64,000 bases of DNA from Alistipes sp. (GTDB taxonomy: Bacteria; Bacteroidota; Bacteroidia; Bacteroidales; Rikenellaceae): positions 1-64,000 of the forward strand of contig JAFZHB010000016.1 in the NCBI GenBank assembly GCA_017555105.1. Reading direction: 5' to 3'. The notes under the pieces were generated by a model. That model did not search any database. It saw nothing but the letters and a program-made list of their open reading frames with translations, and was not told the DNA's origin. The position numbers were made by a program, and so were the translations under genes. Shown here one piece after another: positions 30,561 to 39,312 of the stretch (the first letter of the stretch is position 1; each line of letters begins with the position of its first letter).

Positions 30561-30592
30561 CAAAGGTAGCATTTTTTCGCGCTGCATACAAA
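30561..30592 (-). promoter_or_regulatory. Promoter of the pyr operon
   Basis: TTTG (30589-30592), 20 nt, TACCTTTG (30561-30568) on the minus strand: an exact consensus. The start should be near 30554, giving a leader of about 145 nt before pyrC. Confidence 0.8.
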
Positions 30593-30820
30593 CCTTTCGC
30601 CAAAAAAATTTTCGAAAAAAGAGCGCCGACAGACAATTTCACACCAAGCAGCTACCCGTTTTGCGAAAAACGCCCCGAAAACGGTCGTTTGTCGAGATAT
30701 TTTTATCACATCGTCCAAGGGTGCAACCACCCGCGACGAGATCACTCATCCACAACCTTCGAAGCAAAAATATAATATTTATTCACTCCCCGTACTCCGC
30801 GCATCTTCATTTTTTTGTAT

Positions 30821-30828
30821 TATCTTTG
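30821..30828 (+). promoter_or_regulatory. -7 box of the ZIP transporter gene
   Basis: TATCTTTG lies 8 nt before the first ATG, so the transcript is leaderless or nearly so. No clear -33 TTTG is seen. The stretch 30593-30820 between the two divergent promoters holds nothing else that I can identify. Confidence 0.55.
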
Positions 30829-30836
30829 CCCGCGTT

Positions 30837-31643
30837 ATGCTTATGACCAACAACTTACACATTGCTTTGCTGCTGACGCTCGGTGCCGGTTTGGCTACGG
30901 GTGTAGGTAGCATCATCGCCTTTGTCGCCCGTCATACGAACAAGCGACTGCTCTCGTTCTCGCTCGGTTTATCGGGCGGCGTGATGGTCTATGTCTCGTT
31001 CATGGAGCTGATGCGCCAGGCCGACACGGCGCTGATCGAGGTGTGGGGCGAGCAGACGGGAAACCTCTTCACGGTGGGCAGTTTCTTTGCCGGCATGCTG
31101 ATCATCGGTCTGATCGACCGCCTCGTACCCGAGGTAGAAAACCCCCATGAAGCTCGCACCGTCGAGGATCTGCAAGCGCGTCCCAAGAGCCCGAAACTGA
31201 TGCGCATGGGGCTGATGGCGGCACTCGCCATTGCCATCCACAACTTTCCCGAGGGTATCGCAACCTTCGCCTCGGCGATGGATGATCCGACGCTCGGTAT
31301 CGCGATTGCGGTGGCCGTGGCGATCCACAACATCCCCGAGGGTATTGCCGTCTCGGTGCCGATCTACTACGCTACGGGAAGCCGCTCGAAGGCCTTTCTC
31401 TGGTCGCTACTCTCGGGTGTGGCCGAGCCGCTCGGCGCACTGATGGCATGGTGGCTGCTCACGCCGCTGATGACCCCGACGCTGATGGGATGTCTGCTGG
31501 CCGGCGTGGCTGGTATTATGGTCTTCATCTCGATCGACGAGCTGCTCCCCGCAGCCCGCGAATATGGCGAGGCACACACCGCCATCTACGGTGTAGTGAC
31601 GGGCATGGCCGTGATGGCGGTGAGCTTGCTGGTGGTAGCATAG
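30837..31643 (+). CDS. zupT: ZIP-family metal transporter (ZupT-like)
   Basis: Imports zinc and other divalent metals through the inner membrane. It has 268 residues with about eight hydrophobic segments. The two metal-site helices are clear: HNFPEGIATF around residue 132 and HNIPEGIAVSVP around 164, with the variable cytoplasmic loop before them (VPEVENPHEARTVEDL) lacking a long His run. The second ATG at 30843 is an equal candidate start. It is followed 41 bp later by a Ca2+/Na+ antiporter. Symbol by family resemblance only. Confidence 0.88.
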   Translation: MLMTNNLHIALLLTLGAGLATGVGSIIAFVARHTNKRLLSFSLGLSGGVMVYVSFMELMRQADTALIEVWGEQTGNLFTVGSFFAGMLIIGLIDRLVPEVENPHEARTVEDLQARPKSPKLMRMGLMAALAIAIHNFPEGIATFASAMDDPTLGIAIAVAVAIHNIPEGIAVSVPIYYATGSRSKAFLWSLLSGVAEPLGALMAWWLLTPLMTPTLMGCLLAGVAGIMVFISIDELLPAAREYGEAHTAIYGVVTGMAVMAVSLLVVA

Positions 31644-31684
31644 ACAGAACGAGTTTTTTTCTGGATTTATTTAAGTTTATTTAG

Positions 31685-32629
31685 GTGGATATACTACTAC
31701 TCTTACTGGGTTTGGCACTCATTTTAGGCGGTGCAAACTACCTCACTGATGGTGCTTCGGCACTCGCACAACGGCTGCGCATGCCGGAGTTTCTGATCGG
31801 CCTGACGATCCTTGCTGTCGGCACCTCGATGCCCGAATTGGTTGTATCGGTGCTCTCCGCGATCAACGGACAGCCCGACATGGCGCTGGGTAATGTCGTC
31901 GGATCGAACCTCTTCAACGGACTGCTGATCCTCGGCGTCTGCGCGCTGGTGCGACCCATCGCCTACACGCGCGACAACATCCGCTACGACATCCCGTTCG
32001 GAGTTTTAACCTCGGTGCTGCTGCTCTTCGTAGCCTCCGATGCGCTCCTGGGATTGGGCGTGAAGAATGTGATCGGCCGCGCGGATGGAGCTTTGATGTT
32101 GGTACTTTATATTGCGCTGATGCTCTTCACGATCCGTCACACCAAGCGCCCCGAGGAGCACGAGACAAAACAGCCGATGATGGCTCCCTGGCTGATGATC
32201 CTGATGATCGTCGGCGGACTCTGCGGTTTGATCTTTGGAGGCGAGCTCTTCCTCGATAGCGCGACGAAGATCGCCCGCTCGCTCGGCGTGTCGGAGTCGG
32301 TGATCGCCATCACGCTCGTGGCGGGTGGCACCTCGCTGCCCGAGCTCGCCTCGTCGGTCGTATCGCTCCTCAAAGGCAAAGCAGACCTTGCGCTGGGCAA
32401 TGTGATCGGCTCGAACATCGCCAACATTCTGCTTATTTTGGGTCTCTCGTCGCTCATCAATCCGCTCACGATGGGTGGCGTAACGCACTTCGATCTGCTG
32501 GCCGTGCTGATGACCTCGATCCTGCTGATGATGACCGCCTACACCTTCCGCAGCCGCACGCTCGATCGCGCCGAGGGTGTGATCTTCATCGCCCTCTACG
32601 CCGGTTACATCTACCTGCTGATCGGATAG
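31685..32629 (+). CDS. Calcium/sodium antiporter (CaCA, YrbG-like)
   Basis: 314 residues with about ten membrane helices. The two inverted alpha repeats of cation/Ca2+ exchangers are visible: VGTSMPELVVS with GNVVGSNLFNGLLILG in the first half, and GGTSLPELASSVVS with GNVIGSNIANILLILG in the second. The start is GTG at 31685, just after an in-frame run of T-rich sequence; no ATG lies near enough. It probably exports calcium in exchange for sodium. It lies 41 bp after the ZIP gene and is followed by a strong terminator. Confidence 0.88.
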   Translation: MDILLLLLGLALILGGANYLTDGASALAQRLRMPEFLIGLTILAVGTSMPELVVSVLSAINGQPDMALGNVVGSNLFNGLLILGVCALVRPIAYTRDNIRYDIPFGVLTSVLLLFVASDALLGLGVKNVIGRADGALMLVLYIALMLFTIRHTKRPEEHETKQPMMAPWLMILMIVGGLCGLIFGGELFLDSATKIARSLGVSESVIAITLVAGGTSLPELASSVVSLLKGKADLALGNVIGSNIANILLILGLSSLINPLTMGGVTHFDLLAVLMTSILLMMTAYTFRSRTLDRAEGVIFIALYAGYIYLLIG

Positions 32630-32650
32630 CAAGAAATCGTAAGAAAAAGT

Positions 32651-32680
32651 CCCGCAAGGTTTCATCTTGCGGGATTTTTT
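32651..32680 (+). terminator. Terminator after the antiporter gene
   Basis: CCCGCAAG (32651-32658) pairs with CTTGCGGG (32666-32673) and is followed by ATTTTTTG. Confidence 0.9.
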
Positions 32681-32682
32681 GT

Positions 32683-32690
32683 TAACTTTG
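32683..32690 (+). promoter_or_regulatory. -7 box of korAB
   Basis: TAACTTTG directly after the preceding terminator, 46 nt before the korA start. The -33 region overlaps the terminator hairpin and matches the consensus poorly. Confidence 0.55.
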
Positions 32691-32736
32691 TTATGCTGAA
32701 AACAGAAAACTAACCAACTATAACAAATCTATCACA

Positions 32737-34581
32737 ATGGAACAAAACAAGGTGCAGGCACTGCAGGATGTCGTGATTCGCTTCTCGGGCGACTCGGGCG
32801 ACGGTATGCAGCTCACGGGCACCCTCTTTTCCGACACGGCCGCGTTGATGGGTAACAGCATCTCGACCTTCCCCGACTATCCGGCCGAAATCCGTGCCCC
32901 GCAGGGCACCGTAGCCGGTGTATCGGGTTTCCAGGTACACTTTGGCGACCACCGCGAACTCAATCCAGGCGACTACTGCGATGTCTTGGTAGCGATGAAC
33001 CCCGCAGCCCTGAAGGCCAACCGCAAGTGGCTCAAAGAGGGGGCTACGGTGATCCTCGACGGCGACTCGATCACCGAGGATAACCTCCGCAAGGCGGGCT
33101 TCGTGAGCGACGATCCGATCGCCGAGCTGGAGATTACGGAGTACAATGTCGTAGTGCCCAACATCACCACGATGACGCGCGAGGCGCTCAAAGAGACCGG
33201 TTTGGAGAACCGCGCTGTGGTGAAGTGCAAGAATATGTTTGCACTCGGCATCTGCTTCTGGCTCTTCGACCGCACCGAGGAGCACGCCTTTGCCTACCTC
33301 GACGCCAAGTTCTCGAAGAAGAACCCCGTGGTAGCCGAGGCGAACAAGCTGGCGATCAAGGCCGGCTACAACTACGCCGCCAACACGCACCAATTTGCCA
33401 ATCACTACCGCGTGGAGTCGGCCAACCTCGAGAAGGGCACCTACCGTACCATCTCGGGCAATGTCGCTACGGCTTGGGGTCTGATGGCCGCAGCCGAGAA
33501 GGCTGGTCTGCCGCTCTTCTGTGGCTCCTACCCCATCACCCCCGCTACGGTGATCCTCGAGGAGCTCGCCAAGCACAAGGAGCTGGGCGTGAAGACCGTG
33601 CAGGCCGAGGATGAGATCGCCGGCATCTGTACGGCCATCGGCGGCGCCTTCGCCGGCAACTTCGCCGTGACCTCGACCTCAGGCCCGGGTCTCTCGCTCA
33701 AGAGCGAGGCGTTGGGTCTGGCGGTGATGATCGAGCTTCCGCTCGTCGTAGTCGATGTACAGCGCGGTGGTCCCTCGACGGGTCTGCCGACCAAGACCGA
33801 GCAGAGCGACCTGGTGCAGGCACTCTACGGCCGCAATGGTGACTGTCCGCTGATCGTGGTGGCAGCCTCGTCGCCGAGCGACTGCTTCCACTACGCCTTC
33901 GAGGCGGGTCGCCTGGCTATGGAGCATATGACCCCCGTGGTGCTGCTCACCGACGGCTTCATCGCAAACGGCTCGGAGCCGTGGCGCATCCCCTCCATGA
34001 GCGACTACCCCACGATCGTGCCCCCGATCGTCAATGAGGCACCCGAGGGCGGATTTATGCCCTATGTACGCAACGAGAAGCTGGCTCGCGGTTGGGCCTT
34101 CCCCGGCAAGACGGGCTTGGAGCACCGCGTAGGTGGCTTGGAGAAGGACGCTGTGAAGGGTTCGATCTCGCACGACCCCGCTAACCACCAGAAGATGACC
34201 CGCCTGCGCGCCGAGAAGGTGGCACGCGTAGCCGACTACATCCCCGCACAGGAGGTCTATGGCGACACGGAGGGCGAGTTGCTCGTCGTAGGTTGGGGCG
34301 GTACGCGCGGACACCTACAGAATGCAGTCGATCAGCTGCGCGCCGAGGGCAAGAGCGTATCGCTCTGCCACTTCAACTACATCAACCCGCTGCCGAAGGG
34401 CGTGGAGGAGATCTTCTCGAAGTTTAAGAAGATCCTCGTCTGCGAGTTGAACGAGGGACAGTTTGCCGGCTACCTGCGTCAGCAGTTCCAGCAGTTCCAC
34501 TATGAGCAGTATGGCAAGAGCGAGGGTCAGCCCTTCACGATTGTCGAACTGAAAGAGAAGTTCCAATCCTTAATCGACTAA
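32737..34581 (+). CDS. korA: 2-oxoacid:ferredoxin oxidoreductase, fused gamma-alpha subunit (KorA type)
   Basis: 614 residues, with the gamma domain first (VIRFSGDSGDGMQLTG around residue 12; STFPDYPAEIRAPQG) and the alpha domain after about residue 225 (YPITPATVILEEL; TSTSGPGLSLKSEALGLA, in part; GGPSTGLPTKTEQSDL). With KorB it oxidatively decarboxylates a 2-oxoacid to the acyl-CoA and reduced ferredoxin. The gamma-alpha fusion and 614-residue length fit the 2-oxoglutarate enzyme of Bacteroidales, but a related 2-oxoacid cannot be excluded. The beta gene starts 5 bp downstream. No separate ferredoxin subunit is present. Confidence 0.9.
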   Translation: MEQNKVQALQDVVIRFSGDSGDGMQLTGTLFSDTAALMGNSISTFPDYPAEIRAPQGTVAGVSGFQVHFGDHRELNPGDYCDVLVAMNPAALKANRKWLKEGATVILDGDSITEDNLRKAGFVSDDPIAELEITEYNVVVPNITTMTREALKETGLENRAVVKCKNMFALGICFWLFDRTEEHAFAYLDAKFSKKNPVVAEANKLAIKAGYNYAANTHQFANHYRVESANLEKGTYRTISGNVATAWGLMAAAEKAGLPLFCGSYPITPATVILEELAKHKELGVKTVQAEDEIAGICTAIGGAFAGNFAVTSTSGPGLSLKSEALGLAVMIELPLVVVDVQRGGPSTGLPTKTEQSDLVQALYGRNGDCPLIVVAASSPSDCFHYAFEAGRLAMEHMTPVVLLTDGFIANGSEPWRIPSMSDYPTIVPPIVNEAPEGGFMPYVRNEKLARGWAFPGKTGLEHRVGGLEKDAVKGSISHDPANHQKMTRLRAEKVARVADYIPAQEVYGDTEGELLVVGWGGTRGHLQNAVDQLRAEGKSVSLCHFNYINPLPKGVEEIFSKFKKILVCELNEGQFAGYLRQQFQQFHYEQYGKSEGQPFTIVELKEKFQSLID

Positions 34582-34586
34582 GCACT

Positions 34587-35618
34587 ATGGCAGACTATAA
34601 ATATACCCCCGCCGATTTCAAAAGCGATCAGGAGGTGCGTTGGTGCCCGGGATGTGGCGACCACGCCATCCTGAATGCCGTGCAGCGTGCCCTGCCCGAG
34701 ATCGCCGATGCAACCGATACGCCCCACAATAAGTTCACCTTCGTGTCGGGTATCGGCTGCTCGTCGCGTTTCATCTACTACATGAAGACCTTTGGTTTCC
34801 ACTCCGTACACGGCCGTGCAAACGCCATCGCTACGGGCGTCAAGACCGCCAACCCCGATCTCTCGGTGTGGGTGGCTACGGGCGATGGCGACTCGCTCGC
34901 CATTGGTGGTAACCACTTCATCCACGCCATTCGACGCAATGTCGATCTGAACCTGATCCTCTTCAACAACGAGATCTACGGCCTGACGAAGGGTCAATAC
35001 TCGCCCACCTCGAAGCTCGGCAAGGTGACCAAGACCTCGCCCTACGGCACGGTGGAGAAGCCCTTCAACCCGGGTGAGCTGGTGATCGGAGCCAAGGGCT
35101 CGTTCTTCGCCCGCTCGATCGATATGGAGGTGATGCTCACGAAGGATTGCCTCGTGGAGGCTGCCAAGCACAAGGGAATGTCAGTGGTGGAGGTGCTGCA
35201 GAACTGCGTCATCTTCAACGACAAGACCCACGCCCTCTTTGCCGGCGACAAGGCAACGCGCGCCCAGCACACCATCACGCTGCGCCACGGCGAGAAGATG
35301 CTCTTCGGCGCAAACAAAGAGAAGGGCCTCGTATTCGAAAATATGAAGCTCAAGGTGGTGACGATTGGCGAGGATGGCTACACGCTCGACCATGTGCTGA
35401 CGCACGACGCCCACGAGCAGGACACCACCCTGCATGCGATGCTGGCTGCGATGAAGTATCCCGAATACCCCGTAGCTGTGGGTGTGATCCGTAATGTGGA
35501 CGACCCCTGCGTCTACGACCAGGCGGTTGCTCGCCAGGTCGAGGAGGTGAAGGCCTCGAGCAAGATCAAGTGCATGGACGACCTGCTGCACTCGGGTGCG
35601 ACCTGGGAGGTGGAGTAA
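34587..35618 (+). CDS. korB: 2-oxoacid:ferredoxin oxidoreductase beta subunit (KorB type)
   Basis: 343 residues carrying the thiamine diphosphate site: RWCPGCGDHAILNAV near residue 14 (cluster and TPP-binding Cys) and the GDGDSLAIGGNHFIHA / NNEIYGLTKGQYSPTS region around 95-130, which fits the KGOR branch. It is translated right after korA and ends at a strong terminator. It works in the cytoplasm in an incomplete or reductive TCA pathway, typical for an anaerobic Bacteroidales. Confidence 0.92.
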   Translation: MADYKYTPADFKSDQEVRWCPGCGDHAILNAVQRALPEIADATDTPHNKFTFVSGIGCSSRFIYYMKTFGFHSVHGRANAIATGVKTANPDLSVWVATGDGDSLAIGGNHFIHAIRRNVDLNLILFNNEIYGLTKGQYSPTSKLGKVTKTSPYGTVEKPFNPGELVIGAKGSFFARSIDMEVMLTKDCLVEAAKHKGMSVVEVLQNCVIFNDKTHALFAGDKATRAQHTITLRHGEKMLFGANKEKGLVFENMKLKVVTIGEDGYTLDHVLTHDAHEQDTTLHAMLAAMKYPEYPVAVGVIRNVDDPCVYDQAVARQVEEVKASSKIKCMDDLLHSGATWEVE

Positions 35619-35638
35619 AAGCGCTGATTGAACGAGAG

Positions 35639-35668
35639 AAAGGGTGTGCAACATGCACACCCTTTTTT
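35639..35668 (+). terminator. Terminator after korB
   Basis: AAAGGGTGTGC pairs with GCACACCCTTT around a short loop and runs into TTTT. Confidence 0.88.
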
Positions 35669-35697
35669 ACGCACCGCAATCTTTTTTCGCACGAAAA

Positions 35698-35729
35698 TTT
35701 GGCAATTTGAATTTTGCTCCCTATCTTTG
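35698..35729 (+). promoter_or_regulatory. Promoter of tRNA-Ala
   Basis: TTTG (35698-35701), 20 nt, TATCTTTG (35722-35729): exact consensus. The mature tRNA begins 11 nt after the -7 box. Confidence 0.8.
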
Positions 35730-35739
35730 CACTCGCAAT

Positions 35740-35816
<77 letters not shown>

Positions 35817-35820
35817 GAGG

Positions 35821-35851
35821 GCGGCAACGATGAGTTGCTGCTCTTTTTTTT
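35821..35851 (+). terminator. Terminator of tRNA-Ala
   Basis: GCGGCAAC (35821-35828) pairs with GTTGCTGC (35834-35841), followed by TC and eight T. Confidence 0.85.
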
Positions 35852-35880
35852 GGCTCTGTACAACACGAACCGATGACCGA

Positions 35881-35916
35881 TAAGCCCTCCTTATCAAAGG
35901 AGGGTTTGGGTGGATT
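35881..35916 (-). repeat. C-rich hairpin repeat, copy 1
   Basis: On the minus strand this reads AATCCACCCAAACC then CTCCTTTGATAAGGAGGGCT. It is the same element as at 51539-51577. Two base changes in the stem are matched by complementary changes in the other arm. It lies between tRNA-Ala and the duplicated tRNA 3' end. Confidence 0.6.
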
Positions 35917-35944
35917 GTCTATATAAAAAGTAATGCGCAAAGCG

Positions 35945-35976
35945 CATCGGTTCGACCCCGATATTCTCCACCAGAG
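35945..35976 (+). repeat. Duplicated 3' end of tRNA-Ala (att-like)
   Basis: 32 bp identical to 35788-35819: the T arm, acceptor 3' strand, CCA and three following bases of tRNA-Ala, 157 bp away. The 5' half of the tRNA is absent, so it is not a gene. It fits an attachment-site scar of a lost element or a decayed tandem tRNA. Confidence 0.75.
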
Positions 35977-36006
35977 TGGCAACCTGAAAGGGTTGTCACT
36001 TTTTTT
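35976..36006 (+). terminator. Terminator after the tRNA-Ala 3' duplicate
   Basis: GTGGCAACC pairs with GGTTGTCAC, then seven T. The sequence differs from the terminator of the intact tRNA. Confidence 0.8.
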
Positions 36007-36023
36007 GTGGGTAGGGCTACAAA

Positions 36024-36056
36024 AAGGGTCATTAAGGGCGACTAAAGGCCACTAAA
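36024..36056. repeat. Ten-bp periodic array after araB
   Basis: Minus-strand decamers TTTAGTGGCC, TTTAGTCGCC, CTTAATGACC. They belong to the same family as the units at 44771-44809. Confidence 0.45.
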
Positions 36057-36089
36057 TAAAAAAGTGCGCATCGGTATTCCGATGCGCAC
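36056..36089 (-). terminator. Terminator of the arabinose operon
   Basis: An 11-bp perfect stem, GTGCGCATCGG with CCGATGCGCAC (36064-36074 and 36079-36089), loop TATT, followed on the minus strand by a T run. It lies 20 bp after the araB stop. Confidence 0.92.
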
Positions 36090-36109
36090 GCTGTTTAATA
36101 TAGGTGGGA

Positions 36110-37756
36110 TTAGGCCTGCGCCTCGCAGTACTTACCCAGCGCCTTATACTGCTCGTAGAGCTCGGCATACTTGGCGCTATTCTCCGCGATGGGGTGATAC
36201 TCCTTCGCGCAACCCGAGGCCATCGACTCCTGTGCCACCTCGATCGAGGGGTACAAGCCGGCTGCCACAGCCGCAAAGATCGACGCACCCAGCGCGCAAG
36301 CCTGATCGCTCTCGCAAACCGAGATGGGCACACCCAGCACATCGCTCATCACCTGCATCACGAAGGGCGACTTGAGGGCGATACCACCGATACCGATGCA
36401 GCCATTGATGCGGATGCCCTCGCTCTTCATGCGCTCCATGATCGCCTTCGAGCCAAAGGCCGTAGCCTCCACCAGCGCGCGGTAGATCATCGGCGCCGTC
36501 GTGCCGAGCGTGATGCCGGCAATAGCACCCTTCAACATCTGGTTAGCATCGGGCGTACGGCGACCATTCATCCAGTCCACCGCAATCACACCACTCTCAC
36601 CAATCGGAATCTTCTCGGCCTCAACCGTCAGCGCAGGCAGGATCTTATCGCACGCCTTGTCCAGCTCCTCGATCGTCAGTTTATCGCCGAGGATCGCTTT
36701 GAGCGGGAACTCCAACACGCGGCGGAACCACGCGTAGATATCACCAAAGGCCGACTGACCTGCCTCGAAGCCGATCAGACCCGGAACAACCGAGCCATCA
36801 ACCTGACCGCAGATACCCGGGATGAGCTTATCACCCACCGACTCAGGCTCTGCAACCACGATGTCGCAGGTCGAAGTACCGATGATGCGCACCCACGAAT
36901 CAGCCTTGATACCGGCACCTACGGCGCCCATATGGCAGTCGAAAGTACCACCCGCTACGACCACATTGGTCGTCAGACCCAGGCGCTCGGCCCACTCCTC
37001 CGTGAGGTGACCCACGGGCTTCTCGGCCGTTTCCGTATCGACAAACATACGCTCACGCAGGCCACTCAGCAGCGGATCGAGCGTCGTGAGGAACTCCTCC
37101 GACGGCAGACCGCCCCACTTCGTGTGCCACATCGCCTTATGACCCTGCGCACAACGGCTGCGCACGATCTCGGCGGGCTTCGTCGTGCCGGTCAGCATAG
37201 CGGGCATCCACTCGCAGTGCTCGACAATCGAGTAGGCAGCGTTGCGTACCTGCTCGTCGGCGCGCAATACATGCAGCGCCTTGGCCCAGAGCCACTCCGA
37301 CGAGTAGATACCACCCTCGTAGGCCGTGTAGTCGATCTCCCAACGACGGCAGAGGGCATTGATCTCGTCAGCCTCCTTCACAGCCGTATGGTCCTTCCAG
37401 AGAACAAACATGGCGTTCGGGTTCTCGGCAAACTCAGCCTTCAGGGCGAGCGGCGTACCCTCCTCATCGATGAAGCAGGGGGTCGAACCCGTCGTATCGA
37501 AAGCGATACCCACAACCTGCTGTGCCACCTCCGGCTCAACAGCTGCGAGCACCTCGCGCACCGTAGCCTCCAGCACCTCGATATAATCCTTCGGGTGCTG
37601 GCGATACTGGTTGATCGCCGGGTTGCAGTATTTGCCCTCCTTCCAACGAGGGTAGTAGCGCACAGCCGTAGCCAGCGTAGCGCCATTCGAGGCATTGACC
37701 AACACAGCACGCGCCGAATCGCTGCCGTAGTCCAGACCAATTACATATTTATCCAT
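36110..37756 (-). CDS. araB: L-ribulokinase
   Basis: Phosphorylates L-ribulose to L-ribulose 5-phosphate. It has 548 residues and an FGGY kinase fold: DYGSDSARAVLV at the N-terminus (phosphate 1 loop), GIAFDTTGSTPCF around residue 83, GGTFDCHMGAVGAG around 285 and IGIGGIALKSP with SDQACALGASI near the C-terminus. It follows araA by 20 bp and is the last gene of the arabinose operon, ahead of a strong terminator. Confidence 0.94.
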   Translation of the reverse strand: MDKYVIGLDYGSDSARAVLVNASNGATLATAVRYYPRWKEGKYCNPAINQYRQHPKDYIEVLEATVREVLAAVEPEVAQQVVGIAFDTTGSTPCFIDEEGTPLALKAEFAENPNAMFVLWKDHTAVKEADEINALCRRWEIDYTAYEGGIYSSEWLWAKALHVLRADEQVRNAAYSIVEHCEWMPAMLTGTTKPAEIVRSRCAQGHKAMWHTKWGGLPSEEFLTTLDPLLSGLRERMFVDTETAEKPVGHLTEEWAERLGLTTNVVVAGGTFDCHMGAVGAGIKADSWVRIIGTSTCDIVVAEPESVGDKLIPGICGQVDGSVVPGLIGFEAGQSAFGDIYAWFRRVLEFPLKAILGDKLTIEELDKACDKILPALTVEAEKIPIGESGVIAVDWMNGRRTPDANQMLKGAIAGITLGTTAPMIYRALVEATAFGSKAIMERMKSEGIRINGCIGIGGIALKSPFVMQVMSDVLGVPISVCESDQACALGASIFAAVAAGLYPSIEVAQESMASGCAKEYHPIAENSAKYAELYEQYKALGKYCEAQA

Positions 37757-37776
37757 AGCTCTTCGTCGTCTTTAGG

Positions 37777-39291
37777 TTAGCAAAGTGCCTTGTTGAGCAG
37801 GTAGTAAACCTCGTTCATGCGCAACTCCTTCTTGAAGTCGGCAATCGTCGTATCCTTGTTGATGTGTACCATCTCGATGCCTGCGATCTCGGCAAAATCC
37901 TCCCAGTACTCGGCCGTAACATCGTACGAGAAGCAGGAGTGGTGCGTACCACCGGCCAGGATCCATGCACCGGCACCCACCTCAAAGTTGGGCATCGGCT
38001 TCCAGAGGGCCGAAGCAACGGGCAGCTTGGGCAGCGGCTTCGACTCCACGCACTCCACATCGTTTACGATCAGGCGCATGCGGTTACCCATATCTACCAC
38101 CGTAGCGGCTACACCGGCACCCGTCTTCGAGGTGAAGACCAGACGCGCCGTCGGGGTCTTGCGCACACCAATACCGAGGAAGTGCACCTCCAGACGCGGC
38201 TTCTGAGCAGCGATCAGCGGGCTAACCTCCAACATGTGCGACTGCAGGATGGTGCTCTCCTCGCCCGAGAAGTTCAGCGTGTAGTCCTCCATGAACGAGC
38301 AACCCTTCTCCATGCCCTGCGTCATGAACCATACGGTGCGTACCATGGCAGCCGTCTTCCAGTCACCCTCGCCACCGAAGCCATAACCCTCGGCCATCAG
38401 GCGCTGCGAAGCCAAACCCGGGATCTGGTCGAAGTGACCCAGGTCGTCGAAGTTCGTCGTGAAGGCCTTGGCACCCTTCGCTACCAGGCAGGCACGGATC
38501 GTAAGCTCAGCCTTGGCTGCATTCCATACCTTCTCGTACTCTACCGAGGTGGGATCGGCCACCACAGCATCGTACTCATAGAGCGTGAAGTACTCCTTCA
38601 CCAGCGCGTTCACCTCCTCGTCGGTCACCTGATCGAAGTAGGTCATCAGCTCGCTCACGGGGCAGTAATCAACATGGTAACCCAGACGGATCTCGGCCTC
38701 CACCTTATCACCGTCCGTAACGGCTACATTGTTCATCTGGTCACCAAAGCGAATCACCAGCATATCCTGCGAATCGGCCCAAGCGGCGGCTACACGCTGC
38801 CATACGGCGATGTGCTCCAGCGTCTTGGGATCCTGCCAGTGGCCGACAACAAGCTTGCGCGGACGGCGCAGACGAGCCGTGATGTGGCCAAACTCGCGGT
38901 CACCGTGGGCGCTCTGGTTCAGGTTCATGAAGTCCATATCGATCTCGTTCCAGGGAATCTCCTCATTGAACTGCGTATGGAGGTGGAGCAGCGGCTTGCG
39001 CAGCTCCTGCAGGCCGTGGATCCACATCTTGGCCGGCGAGAAGGTGTGCATCCAGGTCACCACACCGATACATTTCGGATCGGCATTTGCAGCCTTCATG
39101 ATGTCGAGAACCTCCTTCGACGAGTTGGCCGTACCCTTATACACCACCTGTACGGGGAGCTTGCCCGAGGCGTTCATGCCTGCAACCATCGTGTTCGAGT
39201 GGCCATCGACCGCTACGACTGCGTCGCCACCATAGAGGAGCTGTGCGCCCGTTACGAACCACACCTCAAAATCTTTATATGCGTTGATCAT
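37777..39291 (-). CDS. araA: L-arabinose isomerase
   Basis: Converts L-arabinose to L-ribulose. It has 504 residues, the family length. Manganese ligands known from E. coli AraA are all in place: Glu in GGEGDWKTAA, Glu in SFMEDYTLNF, His in LQSHMLEVSP and His in GGTHHSCF. The start reads YKDFEVWFVTGAQLLYGG, the usual N-terminus. It sits between araD (21 bp) and araB (20 bp). Confidence 0.96.
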   Translation of the reverse strand: MINAYKDFEVWFVTGAQLLYGGDAVVAVDGHSNTMVAGMNASGKLPVQVVYKGTANSSKEVLDIMKAANADPKCIGVVTWMHTFSPAKMWIHGLQELRKPLLHLHTQFNEEIPWNEIDMDFMNLNQSAHGDREFGHITARLRRPRKLVVGHWQDPKTLEHIAVWQRVAAAWADSQDMLVIRFGDQMNNVAVTDGDKVEAEIRLGYHVDYCPVSELMTYFDQVTDEEVNALVKEYFTLYEYDAVVADPTSVEYEKVWNAAKAELTIRACLVAKGAKAFTTNFDDLGHFDQIPGLASQRLMAEGYGFGGEGDWKTAAMVRTVWFMTQGMEKGCSFMEDYTLNFSGEESTILQSHMLEVSPLIAAQKPRLEVHFLGIGVRKTPTARLVFTSKTGAGVAATVVDMGNRMRLIVNDVECVESKPLPKLPVASALWKPMPNFEVGAGAWILAGGTHHSCFSYDVTAEYWEDFAEIAGIEMVHINKDTTIADFKKELRMNEVYYLLNKALC

Positions 39292-39312
39292 AGTTGTATG
39301 TGTTTTTTGAAT

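Noticed and set aside
29129-30745. Longer N-terminal form of PyrC beginning at 30745
   Set aside because: The extra 112 codons cover the promoter, the leader peptide and the attenuator. Family alignment starts at the ATG at 30409.
35945-35976. Second tRNA-Ala gene
   Set aside because: Only the 3' half is present; D and anticodon arms are missing.
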